A stretch of DNA of 64,000 bases from Mesorhizobium sp. WSM3862. Its GTDB lineage: Bacteria; Pseudomonadota; Alphaproteobacteria; Rhizobiales; Rhizobiaceae. Made by a program: the position numbers and the translations under genes. Shown in pieces: positions 1 to 8,833 of the stretch (position 1 is its first letter; every line of letters begins with the position of its first letter). Location: positions 496,001 through 560,000 of the forward strand of contig NZ_NSGE01000003.1 of the NCBI RefSeq assembly GCF_002294985.1, read 5' to 3'. Under the pieces are notes generated by a model, which was given only the letters and a program-made list of their open reading frames with translations, was not told the DNA's origin and did not search any database.

Positions 1-1
1 C

Positions 2-103
2 GATCCGGTGGCGGCACGGCTGGCAGAGATATTGCTGGAGGCGGCGCTGGATACGCTGCCGGAGGGAGCGCGTTTCGGCGAGGGCTTGCGAGCGGTCGCG
101 TAG
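2..103 (+). CDS. C-terminal end of an unidentified protein (partial)
   Basis: An open frame enters from the left edge and ends at a TAG at 101-103, giving the last 33 residues of a protein (DPVAARLAEILLEAALDTLP at its start, then a short Gly/Ala/Arg-rich tail). It has the codon use of a real gene here: GC-rich third positions and Ala/Leu/Glu-rich helical composition. The fragment is too short to assign to a family. It faces der convergently, with about 110 bases and a repeat fragment between them. The start and most of the gene lie outside the window. Confidence 0.5.
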   Translation, partial: DPVAARLAEILLEAALDTLPEGARFGEGLRAVA

Positions 104-120
104 GATTCCACGCTGTTCTT

Positions 121-177
121 CATCCTCGAGCGGAGCAAGGAGCGAAGCGACACGGCACAGACCCGTGAATGACGACG
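121..177 (-). repeat. Fragment of a dispersed intergenic palindromic repeat
   Basis: This gap holds the 20-base word GCGGAGCAAGGAGCGAAGCG at 130-149. The same word occurs reverse-complemented at 9317-9336 inside the larger palindrome at 9190-9353, and flanking CATCCT and CAGACCC blocks also match. The ends (CATCCTCG at 121 and CCGTGAATGAC near 163-174) form a weak inverted repeat. It sits between two convergent genes, so it may also serve as a transcription end. This looks like one copy of a rhizobial intergenic repeat family. Confidence 0.65.
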
Positions 178-211
178 GGAGGGGCGCTGCCGACCCTTTC
201 CCACAAAGGGC

Positions 212-1642
212 TCAGCGCTTCTTCGCCCGACCCGCGAAAGGATTCTCCGACGTGCGCAACGCCATGCGGATCGGCACGCCGGGCATGTCGAAAGCCTCGC
301 GCAGGCTGTTCGAGAGGTAGCGGACATAGGATTGCGGCATCGCGTCCGGGCGCGAGCAGGAGACGACGAAACCCGGCGGCCGGGTTTTTGCCTGCGTGAC
401 ATATTTGATCTTCAGCCGGCGGCCGGCGACGGCGGGCGGCGGATGATGCGCCAGAATGCCTTCCAGCCAGCGGTTGAGCTTGCCGGTCGAGACGCGGCTG
501 TTCCAGACCTTGTGCGTCTTGATGACGGCGTCCATCAGCCGATCGAGGCCGCGCCCGGTCTCGGCAGAGACCGTCACCGCCTGAATGCCGCGCACTTGGG
601 GAAGCAACCGCTCGGTCTTTTCGCGCAGCTCGGCCAGAAGCTCCTGCGGGTTGTCGATCAGGTCCCATTTGTTGAAGGCGATCACCGGCGCGCGGCCCTC
701 GCGAATGATCAGGTCGGCGATTTGCAGGTCCTGCTTCTCGAAGGGTATGGTGGCGTCGAGCACGATGATGACGATCTCGGCGAAGCGGATAGCGCGCAGG
801 CCATCCTGCACCGAAAGCTTCTCGAGCTTTTCCTGGACTTTGGACTTGCGCCGCATGCCGGCGGTGTCGAACAGCTTTATCCGGCGGCCGCGCCAGTCCC
901 AGTCGACCGAGATGGAATCGCGGGTGATGCCGGCCTCGGGTCCGGTCAGCAGCCGCTCCTCGCCGATCAGCGCATTGATCAGCGTCGACTTGCCGGCATT
1001 GGGGCGGCCGACCACGGTTATGCGCAGCGGCTTGGTCTCGTCATAGGCCGGCTCGGCGTCGGAGTCGGCGATATCCTCGCCGATAAGCACCTCGCTCACG
1101 GCGATCTCATCGCCCGGCTGTTGCGCGTCCTCGCCGAAGGCGCGTTCCTCGCCGAGTGCCGCGATCACCGCATCGCGCAGATCGGGCATGCCCTGGCCAT
1201 GCTCGGCCGAGACGGGGATCGGCTCGCCGAGGCCGAGTTCCCAGGCTTCCAGCATGCCGCCTTGCGCGCCTCGCGCTTCCGCCTTGTTGGCCACCAGCAC
1301 CACCGGCTTGCCGGATTTGCGGACCACGTCGGCGAAGGTCCGGTCGTCGGGCATCAGGCCCGACTTGGCATCGACGGTGAAGAAGATCAGGTCGGCCTCG
1401 CGGATGGCGATCTCGGTCTGCTGGCGCATGCGGCCGGGCAGTGTCGAGGCCGCCGCATCCTCGAAGCCGGCGGTGTCGATGACGTCGAAGTGAAGATCGT
1501 AAAGCTTGGCGGCATGGACGCGACGATCGCGCGTCACGCCCGGCGTGTCGTCGACAAGCGCCAGCTTCTTTCCCACCAGCCGATTGAAAAGAGTCGATTT
1601 GCCGACGTTAGGCCGGCCGATGATGGCGACTTTGAACGTCAT
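212..1642 (-). CDS. der: Ribosome-assembly GTPase Der (EngA)
   Basis: Der is an essential double-GTPase that binds the 50S subunit during ribosome biogenesis. The 476-residue product has two G domains in tandem. The first P-loop GRPNVGKST is at residues 9-17, followed by [16 protein letters not shown] and a NKAE G4 motif. The second P-loop GRPNAGKST is at about 211-219, with DTAG and NKWD. A KH-like C-terminal domain ends in a basic RAKKR tail. Length and architecture are normal for Der. The ATG start lies 6 bases after the stop of the YfgM-like gene on the same strand, so the two are very likely cotranscribed. Confidence 0.97.
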   Translation of the reverse strand: MTFKVAIIGRPNVGKSTLFNRLVGKKLALVDDTPGVTRDRRVHAAKLYDLHFDVIDTAGFEDAAASTLPGRMRQQTEIAIREADLIFFTVDAKSGLMPDDRTFADVVRKSGKPVVLVANKAEARGAQGGMLEAWELGLGEPIPVSAEHGQGMPDLRDAVIAALGEERAFGEDAQQPGDEIAVSEVLIGEDIADSDAEPAYDETKPLRITVVGRPNAGKSTLINALIGEERLLTGPEAGITRDSISVDWDWRGRRIKLFDTAGMRRKSKVQEKLEKLSVQDGLRAIRFAEIVIIVLDATIPFEKQDLQIADLIIREGRAPVIAFNKWDLIDNPQELLAELREKTERLLPQVRGIQAVTVSAETGRGLDRLMDAVIKTHKVWNSRVSTGKLNRWLEGILAHHPPPAVAGRRLKIKYVTQAKTRPPGFVVSCSRPDAMPQSYVRYLSNSLREAFDMPGVPIRMALRTSENPFAGRAKKR

Positions 1643-1648
1643 CCGGGG

Positions 1649-2314
1649 TCACGAAGCGTTGCCCGACCCGCGGATCAGCTCGGACATCAACTGCGCCCGC
1701 TGGCGCGTATTGCGCGGGGCGCCGTCATCCGAAGCGATCTGGTCGAACAGTTTCAGCGCATCCGCCGACTTGCCTTCCTTCCAGGCGGCAAGGCCGAGCG
1801 CCTCGCGCGCCGAGCTGCGCAGCGGATTGGTGTCGGCAGTGAGCGCCTCGACACGGCTGGAGACATCGGCAAACGAGCCGTGGTCGACCAGCAGCAGCGC
1901 CGCTCTCAGCCTCGCCATGTCGCGGATGCCTGCGGGAATGGCGCTGTCGGCCGCGACCGCATCGAAATCCTTGACGGCGGCGTCGACGTCTCCCTTGTCG
2001 GCCTTGACGGTCGCCGCCCGCATGCGGGCGAGCAGCGGATAGGCGCCATAGCCATCCTTTTCCAGCTGATCGAGAGCGGCGATCGCCTCGTCGTTCTTGC
2101 CGTCGTTTGCGAGCTTGAGCGCCTGCGAGAAGGCATCGCCCGACCGGTTGGCGCGGGTCTCGTCCCAGTAGCGGTAGCCGACGAAGGCGGCAGTCGCCAC
2201 CACGATCAGGATCGCGGCACCGAGCAGGGCCGGACCAAAGCGGTCCCACAGCGCCTGCGCCTGCTCGCGACGAATCTCTTCGTTGACTTCGCGGATAAAA
2301 CTGTCGTCCGACAT
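1649..2314 (-). CDS. YfgM-like tetratricopeptide-repeat inner-membrane protein
   Basis: The protein has 221 residues: a short cytoplasmic N-terminus (MSDDSFIREVNEEIRREQAQ), one membrane segment at about residues 26-50 rich in Ala, Val and Ile, and a periplasmic TPR-like region (ANDGKNDEAIAALDQL and similar helical repeats). This is the layout of the YfgM / DUF2133 family, which in enterobacteria associates with SecYEG and periplasmic chaperones. The ATG at 2314 is preferred over a TTG one codon upstream. It sits just ahead of der. The BamB gene that commonly lies between yfgM and der in gammaproteobacteria is absent here. Confidence 0.85.
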   Translation of the reverse strand: MSDDSFIREVNEEIRREQAQALWDRFGPALLGAAILIVVATAAFVGYRYWDETRANRSGDAFSQALKLANDGKNDEAIAALDQLEKDGYGAYPLLARMRAATVKADKGDVDAAVKDFDAVAADSAIPAGIRDMARLRAALLLVDHGSFADVSSRVEALTADTNPLRSSAREALGLAAWKEGKSADALKLFDQIASDDGAPRNTRQRAQLMSELIRGSGNAS

Positions 2315-2516
2315 CAATCAAAAACCATTGCGGCCCCGGAACGGAGCGCTTCTTGAGCCCCGCGTTTTAGCGAAATTTCGTCGGCATGGAAGGGGGATCG
2401 CCGGAAAATCGGCGGAGGCTCCCAGTGCCCCACAGGCCTTGCCGGAACGCATCGATGCTACATTTGGGCGATAGACGGCTTTCCTACAGCCCCAAAGGTT
2501 GCCCAAAAGGTTGCCA

Positions 2517-3521
2517 GTGCCACGTTCGTTCCGCGTCCTTGCGTTCAGCCTCGCCTGGCTTGGCTCCGTTGGCACGGGGCTTGCCGATCCGCCGGAACCG
2601 ATGGCGGCGAAACCAAAGCAGATCGTGCTTATCTCCTTCGACAGCGCACGCGAGATCTCGCATTGGGAGCGCAGCCGCGCGCTGGCAAAGCGCACCGGCG
2701 CGCATTTCACGTATTTTCTGTCCTGCGTCTTCCTGCTCTCGCCGAAAACGCGCGCCGAGTACGTCGCGCCCGGCAAGGGTGCCGGCAAATCGAATATCGG
2801 CTTCGCCGCCTCGGAGCAGGATGTCGCGGACCGGCTGCAACAGATCCGGCTCGCGGCCGCCGAAGGTCACGACATCGGCAGTCATGCCTGCGGACATTTC
2901 GACGGCAAGGGCTGGAGCAAGGCCAACTGGCTGGCAGAGTTCTCGGCGTTCCGCCGCGTCCTCGAAAACGCCTATGCGATCAACGGCATTTCGCCCGAGC
3001 CCTCTGGCTGGCGTGAATTCGCCCGCCATGCCGTGATCGGTTTTCGCGCGCCGTACCTCTCGACCGGCAAGGCGCTTTACGAAGCGCTGCCCGAGGCCGG
3101 CTTCCAATATGACGCAAGCGGTGTCTCGAACGGCCCTGCCCTGCCGGCGATGAAGAACGGCACCACCCGCTTTGCATTACCGCAGATTCCGGAAGGGCCG
3201 AAGTCGAAGCGGGTGGTCGCCATGGACTACAACCTCTATGTCCGCCATTCGGGCGGCTTCGAGAAGCCGTCGATGGCGGGCGAGTTCGCCGACCGCGCCT
3301 ATCGGGCGTTTCGCGCAGCCTTCGATGCGCAATACAACGGCAAACGACTTCCGCTGGAGCTCGGCTTCCACTTCACGCAGATGAATGCCGGCGCCTACTG
3401 GAACGCGCTGGAGCGCTTCGCGGATGAGGTCTGCGTCATGCAGCAGGTCGAGTGCATCAGCTTCGGCGACTATGTGGCGCGGCAGCGCTCTGGCGAAGCA
3501 CAGGTTGCCGTGGGGGGCTGA
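2517..3521 (+). CDS. Secreted polysaccharide deacetylase (NodB-fold) family protein
   Basis: This is a predicted exported carbohydrate esterase family 4 protein that removes acyl groups from a polysaccharide. An N-terminal signal peptide (PRSFRVLAFSLAWLGSVGTG, then an Ala-Asp junction) precedes the NodB-like domain. That domain carries an ISFDSA block (motif 1), HDIGSHACGHF (motif 2, with its His pair) and GFRAPYLST (motif 3). The usual second Asp of TFDD is Ser here, so metal binding may be atypical. The start is uncertain: GTG at 2517 follows AAAAGG at 2505-2510 with good spacing, while TTG at 2499 is an in-frame alternative. The gene stands alone and converges on bacA. The substrate cannot be read from the sequence. 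Confidence 0.85.
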   Translation: MPRSFRVLAFSLAWLGSVGTGLADPPEPMAAKPKQIVLISFDSAREISHWERSRALAKRTGAHFTYFLSCVFLLSPKTRAEYVAPGKGAGKSNIGFAASEQDVADRLQQIRLAAAEGHDIGSHACGHFDGKGWSKANWLAEFSAFRRVLENAYAINGISPEPSGWREFARHAVIGFRAPYLSTGKALYEALPEAGFQYDASGVSNGPALPAMKNGTTRFALPQIPEGPKSKRVVAMDYNLYVRHSGGFEKPSMAGEFADRAYRAFRAAFDAQYNGKRLPLELGFHFTQMNAGAYWNALERFADEVCVMQQVECISFGDYVARQRSGEAQVAVGG

Positions 3522-3590
3522 GCCGCCCACTTCCAATCTCTTGCCTGGGCGCAATCCCGGACGGAAAGGCGTTCCGCAATTGTTCCGAGT

Positions 3591-4850
3591 TCAGGCCGGA
3601 TCCTCCGCGCTCTGCCGCGCGAGATAACGCTGGTCGATGTCTGGCAGCGGCTCGCCTTCCAGCGTCGCCTCGAAGGCGCGCAGGCGCTTGTGCACTGACT
3701 GCAGCTCGACGATGGTCGACCAGGAATTCAACAGGAACTGCAGCGAATTCGTCACCTTGCCGAAGGCGTTCGAAATCTGGTTCAGCGCACCGAAGGTGAT
3801 CTTGTGCGCAACCAGCGAGGGCCCGAGGATCAGCAGCGAGAAGATGTTGTCGGCCTGCAGGTAGGTGTACCGGACGACGTTGAAATAGATGTAGTGGAAA
3901 TAGAGCCTGAAGTAGTTGCGGCGCACATTGTCGAACAGTTCCGTCGTCGTCGCCGGCTGCGCCCGGTCGGGATGATCTTCGCCGTAGACGAGTTCCTTGC
4001 GATAGGCGGCCTCGACGCGCTGGTTGCGGAACTGGAGGCCCGGCAGCTTGATGCCGGCGAGCATCACCGAGGCCGTGCCGAATATGCACCACCCCAGCGC
4101 GGCAACGACCAGGGGCTGCGGCACCGCGCCCAGGATCGGCAACTCGGTGATGTGCGCTTGCAGCTGGATCATCACCGGCAGGAAGGCGATGAGGGTCATG
4201 ATCGACTGGACGAAGCTCGAGCCCAGGTCCTCCATGATCTGCGAGAAGCGCATCGTATCTTCCTGGATGCGCTGCGAAGCGCCCTCGATGTGGCGCAGCC
4301 GGCCCCAGTTCGCCATGAAGTAGTCGTTCATCGCCGTGCGCCAGCGGAAGATCCAGTGGCTGACGATAAAGGCGTTGACCACCTGCACGTTCATGCCGAC
4401 CAGCGCCAGCCAGGAGAAGTCGGCCAACCCCCTGTAGAACTCGATGTCAGTCGATGGCGTCGTTCCCGACATCAGCCCCTGGACATAATCGAAGAAAGGT
4501 CCGTACCAGTTGTTGACGGCGACGCTGACCTGCACGTTGAAATAGATGAAGAAGAGAATGACGGCGGTCATCAGGATCGACCAGTTCTGCCACGGATGCG
4601 GAGCATACCAGCTCCAGAACGCGTAGAAGATCGCCACACAGGCCACGAAGTACATGTAGAACCACAAGAACGGCTTCGACCATAGAACCGCGATGCCGAT
4701 GATGGGCGGCGCACCCGCAGCCGCCGGCGGCATGCCGAGGATGGCGCCCAGCTGTTCGCCGCCGAAGAACCAGAACAGGATCGCCGCAAGGCTCCAGAGG
4801 GCGGCCGAGGTGAAGAAAAGCTTCGGCTGCGGGAAGAAGGATACGAACAC
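3591..4850 (-). CDS. bacA: BacA/SbmA-type peptide uptake transporter
   Basis: This is a proton-driven inner-membrane importer of the SbmA/BacA family, which takes up proline-rich and cysteine-rich peptides. In several rhizobia it is needed for bacteroid survival against plant NCR peptides. The 419-residue protein is nearly all membrane segments. It has characteristic stretches such as FFIYFNVQVSVAVNNWYGPF near residue 100, a coupling region around RWRTAMNDYFMANW and IEGASQRIQEDTMRF, and NVVRYTYLQADNIFSLLILG. No ATPase domain is present, which fits SbmA/BacA rather than the ABCD-like BclA/YddA group with a C-terminal nucleotide-binding domain. It lies downstream of the MFS gene on the same strand, 122 bases away. 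Confidence 0.92.
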   Translation of the reverse strand: MFVSFFPQPKLFFTSAALWSLAAILFWFFGGEQLGAILGMPPAAAGAPPIIGIAVLWSKPFLWFYMYFVACVAIFYAFWSWYAPHPWQNWSILMTAVILFFIYFNVQVSVAVNNWYGPFFDYVQGLMSGTTPSTDIEFYRGLADFSWLALVGMNVQVVNAFIVSHWIFRWRTAMNDYFMANWGRLRHIEGASQRIQEDTMRFSQIMEDLGSSFVQSIMTLIAFLPVMIQLQAHITELPILGAVPQPLVVAALGWCIFGTASVMLAGIKLPGLQFRNQRVEAAYRKELVYGEDHPDRAQPATTTELFDNVRRNYFRLYFHYIYFNVVRYTYLQADNIFSLLILGPSLVAHKITFGALNQISNAFGKVTNSLQFLLNSWSTIVELQSVHKRLRAFEATLEGEPLPDIDQRYLARQSAEDPA

Positions 4851-4972
4851 TGTGGCGGGTTTCCTCGGTCTGACCGCAAATCAGCGGCGTTGCTGTTCGG
4901 CGGGCATAAGGTCACACATTACTGGGAAAGAAAATGCCCGGCCCGGCGCCCGGCACCGAACAAGACCACAAA

Positions 4973-6133
4973 TCATGGCGATTTTGGTGCAGCCGACCAG
5001 GCAACGACGCCGGAGACCAGCAGAGCGGCAGCCGCCATCGTCGAGGCGAGCACATAATTGCCCGAGGCCTGGGCGAGCAAGCCGGCGGCAATCGGACCGA
5101 TGATCTGGCCGAGGCCGAAGGCGGCGGTCATCACCGCGAAAGTGCGGCGCGGCGCCTGCGGCGCAAGCTGCCTTGCCGCCTGCAGGCCGAACGCGGTGAT
5201 GGCGATGAACGTGCCGCCGAGCAATATAGCAGCCAAAAGCGGCCCGCTGAAACCTTTGATGACGACGCTGGCGATGACGCCGACCACTTCGACCATGCAG
5301 CTCACGGCATAGGCCGTATAAAGCCCGATCCTGCCGGCGAGCTTTTGCCAGAACCAGGTCGAGGGGAAGCCGGCAAGACCGGCGATCATCCAGACCGAGG
5401 CCTCGAAGACACGTCCGCCGCCGTCCTGGCGAACGATGGCGACCAGAAAAGTGGCCGTCACCACATAGCCCAAGCCGAACAGCCCATAGGCAAGGATTAT
5501 CTTCGTCAGCGATCTATCCTTCGGCAACGCCGGTTCAGGCCCATCGACGCCATTGGCGGGCGTGGCGGAGCCCGCGAGGATCGCGACGAGGAGCAGGCCG
5601 ACAGCGGAAATTGCTCCCGACCATAGCCAGCCCGCGGGCCAGCCGGCATGGGCCGTGACGAGGATGGCCAGCAGCGCCGAGGACGCCGCAATGCCCAGGC
5701 CGACACCGCCGAAATGCAGCGCTTGCAGATCGCCGCGGCCTGCCTTTGCAAGATGGCTGAAGACGATCGACGACATGAAAACCATGACGAAGGCGCTGGC
5801 CAGGCCGGCGAGAAAACGAATGGCGAGGAAAGCGGCCATCGTCTCGTTCAGTCCCATCAGAGCTGCGAGCACGGCGCTCGCGGCAAGGCTTGCGAACATC
5901 AGCAGACGCTCGCGGCCATGCGCCCAGCCGCCGGCTGCGGCAAGCGCGCCAATGAGATAGCCTAGATAGTTGGCGGAAGCGATCCAGCCGGCGTCTGCCG
6001 GCGTCAGGTGCAACTCTTCCATCATGCCGGGCAGGATCGGGGTGTAGACGAAGCGGCCGATGCCCATGGCGACGGCGAGAGCCGTCATGCCGGCGAGGGC
6101 AAGGCGCAAGGGAGATGGCGAAGCGGCTTTCAT
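4973..6133 (-). CDS. YbfB/YjiJ-family MFS transporter
   Basis: This 386-residue major facilitator protein has 12 predicted membrane segments. It shows the N-terminal half signature of the YbfB/YjiJ group (GIGRFVYTPILPGM and ASANYLGYLIGALAAAGG), where proton-coupled export of small molecules is expected but the substrate is usually unknown. The ATG at 6133 was chosen because the hydrophobic first helix begins soon after it. A longer frame reaches 6169 but adds only a Cys/His-rich stretch. The gene runs with bacA on the minus strand, and its function there is not obvious. Confidence 0.88.
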   Translation of the reverse strand: MKAASPSPLRLALAGMTALAVAMGIGRFVYTPILPGMMEELHLTPADAGWIASANYLGYLIGALAAAGGWAHGRERLLMFASLAASAVLAALMGLNETMAAFLAIRFLAGLASAFVMVFMSSIVFSHLAKAGRGDLQALHFGGVGLGIAASSALLAILVTAHAGWPAGWLWSGAISAVGLLLVAILAGSATPANGVDGPEPALPKDRSLTKIILAYGLFGLGYVVTATFLVAIVRQDGGGRVFEASVWMIAGLAGFPSTWFWQKLAGRIGLYTAYAVSCMVEVVGVIASVVIKGFSGPLLAAILLGGTFIAITAFGLQAARQLAPQAPRRTFAVMTAAFGLGQIIGPIAAGLLAQASGNYVLASTMAAAALLVSGVVAWSAAPKSP

Positions 6134-6205
6134 TGCAGCGCAGCATAAATGTGTGCACGTGCGAAACAATGCGATTGCGTTGGGCCAGGCCGGCTTGGCC
6201 CGCCT

Positions 6206-6403
6206 TCAGCGGCAAGCCGTCTCGTACACCGTGCGGCCGGCCGTGAGCCGGAACGGCATATCGCCGAGCTCGCGCTCCGACATGGCGTCCAGCACCGGAT
6301 GCGACAGAGGATCGACCGTCCAGCGGGCGATCTCGCCGTCCTCCTGCCAAGCCTGTCTTGGCTCAGCGCCGGAAAGGCCCTTCAGCAAAGAGAAAATCTT
6401 CAT
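6206..6403 (-). CDS. Small conserved-looking hypothetical protein
   Basis: This 65-residue protein starts MKIFSLLKGLSGAEPRQAWQ and ends TAGRTVYETACR. A clear Shine-Dalgarno GGAGG stands 7 bases upstream of the ATG, which argues for real translation. It has no membrane segment and no motif I recognise; acidic and basic residues alternate as in a small cytosolic domain. It is transcribed divergently from the LysR gene 96 bases away, so it is a natural candidate for control by that regulator. Its stop lies 72 bases before the MFS start on the same strand. Confidence 0.6.
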   Translation of the reverse strand: MKIFSLLKGLSGAEPRQAWQEDGEIARWTVDPLSHPVLDAMSERELGDMPFRLTAGRTVYETACR

Positions 6404-6499
6404 CGACCTGCCTCCAAAGCCCGGTTTGCCTCGCTACAATCCGCTTTTCTTTGGCACGTTTCAATTGAGATTTGGAACCAGCCAGTTTAGAAAAACTGG

Positions 6500-7414
6500 A
6501 TGACGATCCTGAACCGTGTCCACCTCAATGGCTTGCGTGCCGTCGAAACCGTTGTCCGCGTTGGATCGCTTGCCGCGGCGGCTGCCGAACTCAATGTCTC
6601 GGTCAGCGCCGTCAGCCAGCAGATCAAGCGCACGGAAAACCAGCTGGGGCAGGCGCTGTTCGAGCGGACGTCCGGCGGACTCGTGCCGACGGAATTCGGG
6701 GTCGTTTTCACGGCCCGGCTGAGCGCCGGCTTCCGCGAGCTTGCGCAAGCGGTGGCGTTGGCCGGCGAGGCAACGGAATGCACCCTGGTTGTGTCGGTGG
6801 CGCCCGCCTTCGCCTCGAAATGGCTGTTGCCCAGGCTGTCGCGGCATTTTGCCCGCCATCCCAACGTGCTCTTGCGCATAGACGCTTCAGGCAGGCTCGC
6901 CGATCTCGACCATTCCGATATCGACATTGCGATTCGGATGGGCGACGGCGCTTGGCCGGGAGTAAACGCGGAACTGCTTTTGGCGCAGGAAGTGTTTCCG
7001 GTCTGCGTACCAGCGATCGCGGCCAAGCTGAACTCGATCGAGGACCTGGCGCGGACCTGCGCCATCACCGACGAGCGGGCAATGATCAGCTGGGATAGCT
7101 GGTTCAAGGCGGCCGGCGTCGAGCCGGTCACTTTCCAAAAAGGCGCGCGCTTCACCGATCCGATGCTCTGCCTGGAATCTGCAATCGCCGGCCATGGCGT
7201 GATGCTCGCCTGGCAATTGCTGACCGCCGATGCGCTGGCCGATGGCCGGCTGGTCGCCCCCTTCGGGGTGCGAGCTGAAAGCGGGCTCGGCTACTGGATG
7301 GTGACCTCGGCCACCAAAAGCGAAAGCCGAAAGGTGCGCGACTTCAAGGCTTGGGTCCGCGAGGAGATCGAAGCGACCATGGCGCAGATCCGGGCGCTCG
7401 ACAGCGCCGCCTGA
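6500..7414 (+). CDS. LysR-family transcriptional regulator (GcvA-like)
   Basis: The 304-residue protein has an N-terminal winged helix-turn-helix. The stretch LRAVETVVRVGSLAAAAAEL is followed by VSAVSQQIKRTENQLGQALF, the standard LysR DNA-binding signature within residues 10-65. A periplasmic-binding-like effector domain fills the rest, with GcvA-type blocks (VSVAPAFASKWLLPRL, DIDIAIRMGDG). The ATG at 6500 begins directly before LNRVHLNGLRAVE. Divergent orientation to the 65-residue gene and the MFS gene suggests it controls that minus-strand unit. The effector is unknown. Confidence 0.93.
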   Translation: MTILNRVHLNGLRAVETVVRVGSLAAAAAELNVSVSAVSQQIKRTENQLGQALFERTSGGLVPTEFGVVFTARLSAGFRELAQAVALAGEATECTLVVSVAPAFASKWLLPRLSRHFARHPNVLLRIDASGRLADLDHSDIDIAIRMGDGAWPGVNAELLLAQEVFPVCVPAIAAKLNSIEDLARTCAITDERAMISWDSWFKAAGVEPVTFQKGARFTDPMLCLESAIAGHGVMLAWQLLTADALADGRLVAPFGVRAESGLGYWMVTSATKSESRKVRDFKAWVREEIEATMAQIRALDSAA

Positions 7415-7424
7415 GCTCGTTTGA

Positions 7425-7469
7425 GCATGATCTTGTCCGAACACCGCCATGCACTTTTCGCGATCATGC
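7425..7469. repeat. Short palindromic intergenic repeat behind the LysR gene
   Basis: The 8-base arms GCATGATC (7425-7432) and GATCATGC (7462-7469) are perfect inverted repeats. They enclose a core reading roughly CCGAACACCGCCATGCACTTTTCG. A sister element with the same plan lies at 46393-46437. In rhizobia such elements recur after genes. Here it may end lysR transcription, although no T-run follows. Confidence 0.6.
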
Positions 7470-7539
7470 CTGGAGGCCCAGTTGATCGCGGTGGAAAGGC
7501 CAGGCGCAGCGGTCTATGTAAGGACCAGACCCCAAAAAC

Positions 7540-8811
7540 ATGGCAGGCAGGATCATGACCACACATTCGCGCGGCGTCTCGGCAACCATCGACCCGGTGA
7601 AGCTCGACAGGCTGGCCGAAGTCGCCGTCAAGGTCGGGCTGCAGCTGCAGCCGGGACAGGACCTGGTGCTGACGTCCTCGATCGCGGCGCTGCCGCTGAC
7701 CCGGCGCATCGTCGAGCATGCCTATAAGGCCGGCGCCGGGCTGGTGACGCCGATCTTCAACGACGACGAGATCACGCTGGCGCGTTTCCGCTATGGCGCC
7801 GACGCCGGCTTCGACCGCGCCGCCGGCTGGCTTTACGAAGGCATGGCGAAAGCCTTCGCCAACAATGCGGCGCGGCTTGCGGTGCGCGGCGAGGATCCGT
7901 CTCTGCTGTCGGCGCAGGACCCGGCCAGGGTGGCGCGCGCCAACAAGGCGAATTCGATGGCGTACCAGCCGGCGCTCGAAAAAATCACCGGTTTCGACAT
8001 CAACTGGAACATCGTCGCATATCCGGATGTTGCCTGGGCTCGCCAAGTGTTCCCGGGCGAGCCCGACGATGTTGCGGTGGTGAGGCTCGCCGACGCGATC
8101 TTCTCGGCCTCGCGCGTCGATGTCGAGGATCCGATCGGCAACTGGAAGGCGCACAACGCGGCCTTGGCCGAGCGCACGAAATGGCTGAACGAGCACAATT
8201 TCGACGCACTGCATTTCACCGGACCGGGCACCGACCTCACCGTCGGCCTGGCGGAAGGTCATGAGTGGATGGGCGGCGCTTCGACGGCGAAGAACGGCAT
8301 CACCTGCAATCCGAACATCCCGACCGAGGAAGTCTTCACCACGCCGCATGCGAGGCGCGTCGAAGGCCATGTTTCCTCGACCAAGCCGCTCTCCTACCAG
8401 GGCACGCTGATCGACGAGATCTCGGTGCGCTTCGAGGTCGGTCGGATCGTCGAGGCCAAGGCCTCGAAGGGCGAGGACGTTCTGAAAAAGGTGCTGGACA
8501 CCGACGAGGGCGCGCGCCGGCTCGGCGAAGTGGCGCTGGTGCCGCATTCCTCGCCGATCTCGAAGAGCGGGCTGCTGTTCTTCAACACGCTGTTCGACGA
8601 GAACGCCGCCTGCCACATCGCGCTGGGACAGTGCTATTCGAAGTGCTTCGTCAACGGCGCCTCGCTCAGCCAGGACGAGATTGCCGAGCGCGGCGGCAAC
8701 AAGAGTTTCATCCACATCGACTGGATGATCGGCTCGGACAAGATCGACATCGACGGCGTCGGCAAGGACGGCAGCCGCGTGCCGGTGATGCGCAAGGGCG
8801 AGTGGGCCTGA
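7540..8811 (+). CDS. M29-family metallo-aminopeptidase
   Basis: This is a cytosolic zinc/cobalt aminopeptidase of the thermophilic AmpS/AmpT (M29) family, removing N-terminal residues from peptides. The 423-residue protein has the expected metal-site blocks in order: IPTEEVFTTPH (Glu), ARRLGEVALV (Glu), FDENAACHIALG (His) and NKSFIHIDWMIG (His and Asp). The N-terminal domain (LDRLAEVAVKVGLQLQPGQD) is also typical. Two in-frame ATG codons, 7540 and 7555, are possible starts and neither has a strong ribosome site. The DUF488 gene follows 22 bases later and may be cotranscribed. Confidence 0.93.
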   Translation: MAGRIMTTHSRGVSATIDPVKLDRLAEVAVKVGLQLQPGQDLVLTSSIAALPLTRRIVEHAYKAGAGLVTPIFNDDEITLARFRYGADAGFDRAAGWLYEGMAKAFANNAARLAVRGEDPSLLSAQDPARVARANKANSMAYQPALEKITGFDINWNIVAYPDVAWARQVFPGEPDDVAVVRLADAIFSASRVDVEDPIGNWKAHNAALAERTKWLNEHNFDALHFTGPGTDLTVGLAEGHEWMGGASTAKNGITCNPNIPTEEVFTTPHARRVEGHVSSTKPLSYQGTLIDEISVRFEVGRIVEAKASKGEDVLKKVLDTDEGARRLGEVALVPHSSPISKSGLLFFNTLFDENAACHIALGQCYSKCFVNGASLSQDEIAERGGNKSFIHIDWMIGSDKIDIDGVGKDGSRVPVMRKGEWA

Positions 8812-8833
8812 GAGACCCGACGCGGAGACAGCC

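Noticed and set aside
332..2356. Open frame of 674 codons on the plus strand opposite der and the yfgM-like gene
   Set aside because: It mirrors two well-supported genes, has an Arg/His/Gly-rich composition typical of antisense frames in high-GC DNA, and shows no protein motif.
2318..2788. Open frame on the minus strand upstream of the yfgM-like gene
   Set aside because: It overlaps the deacetylase start, lacks a ribosome site, and the composition is irregular.
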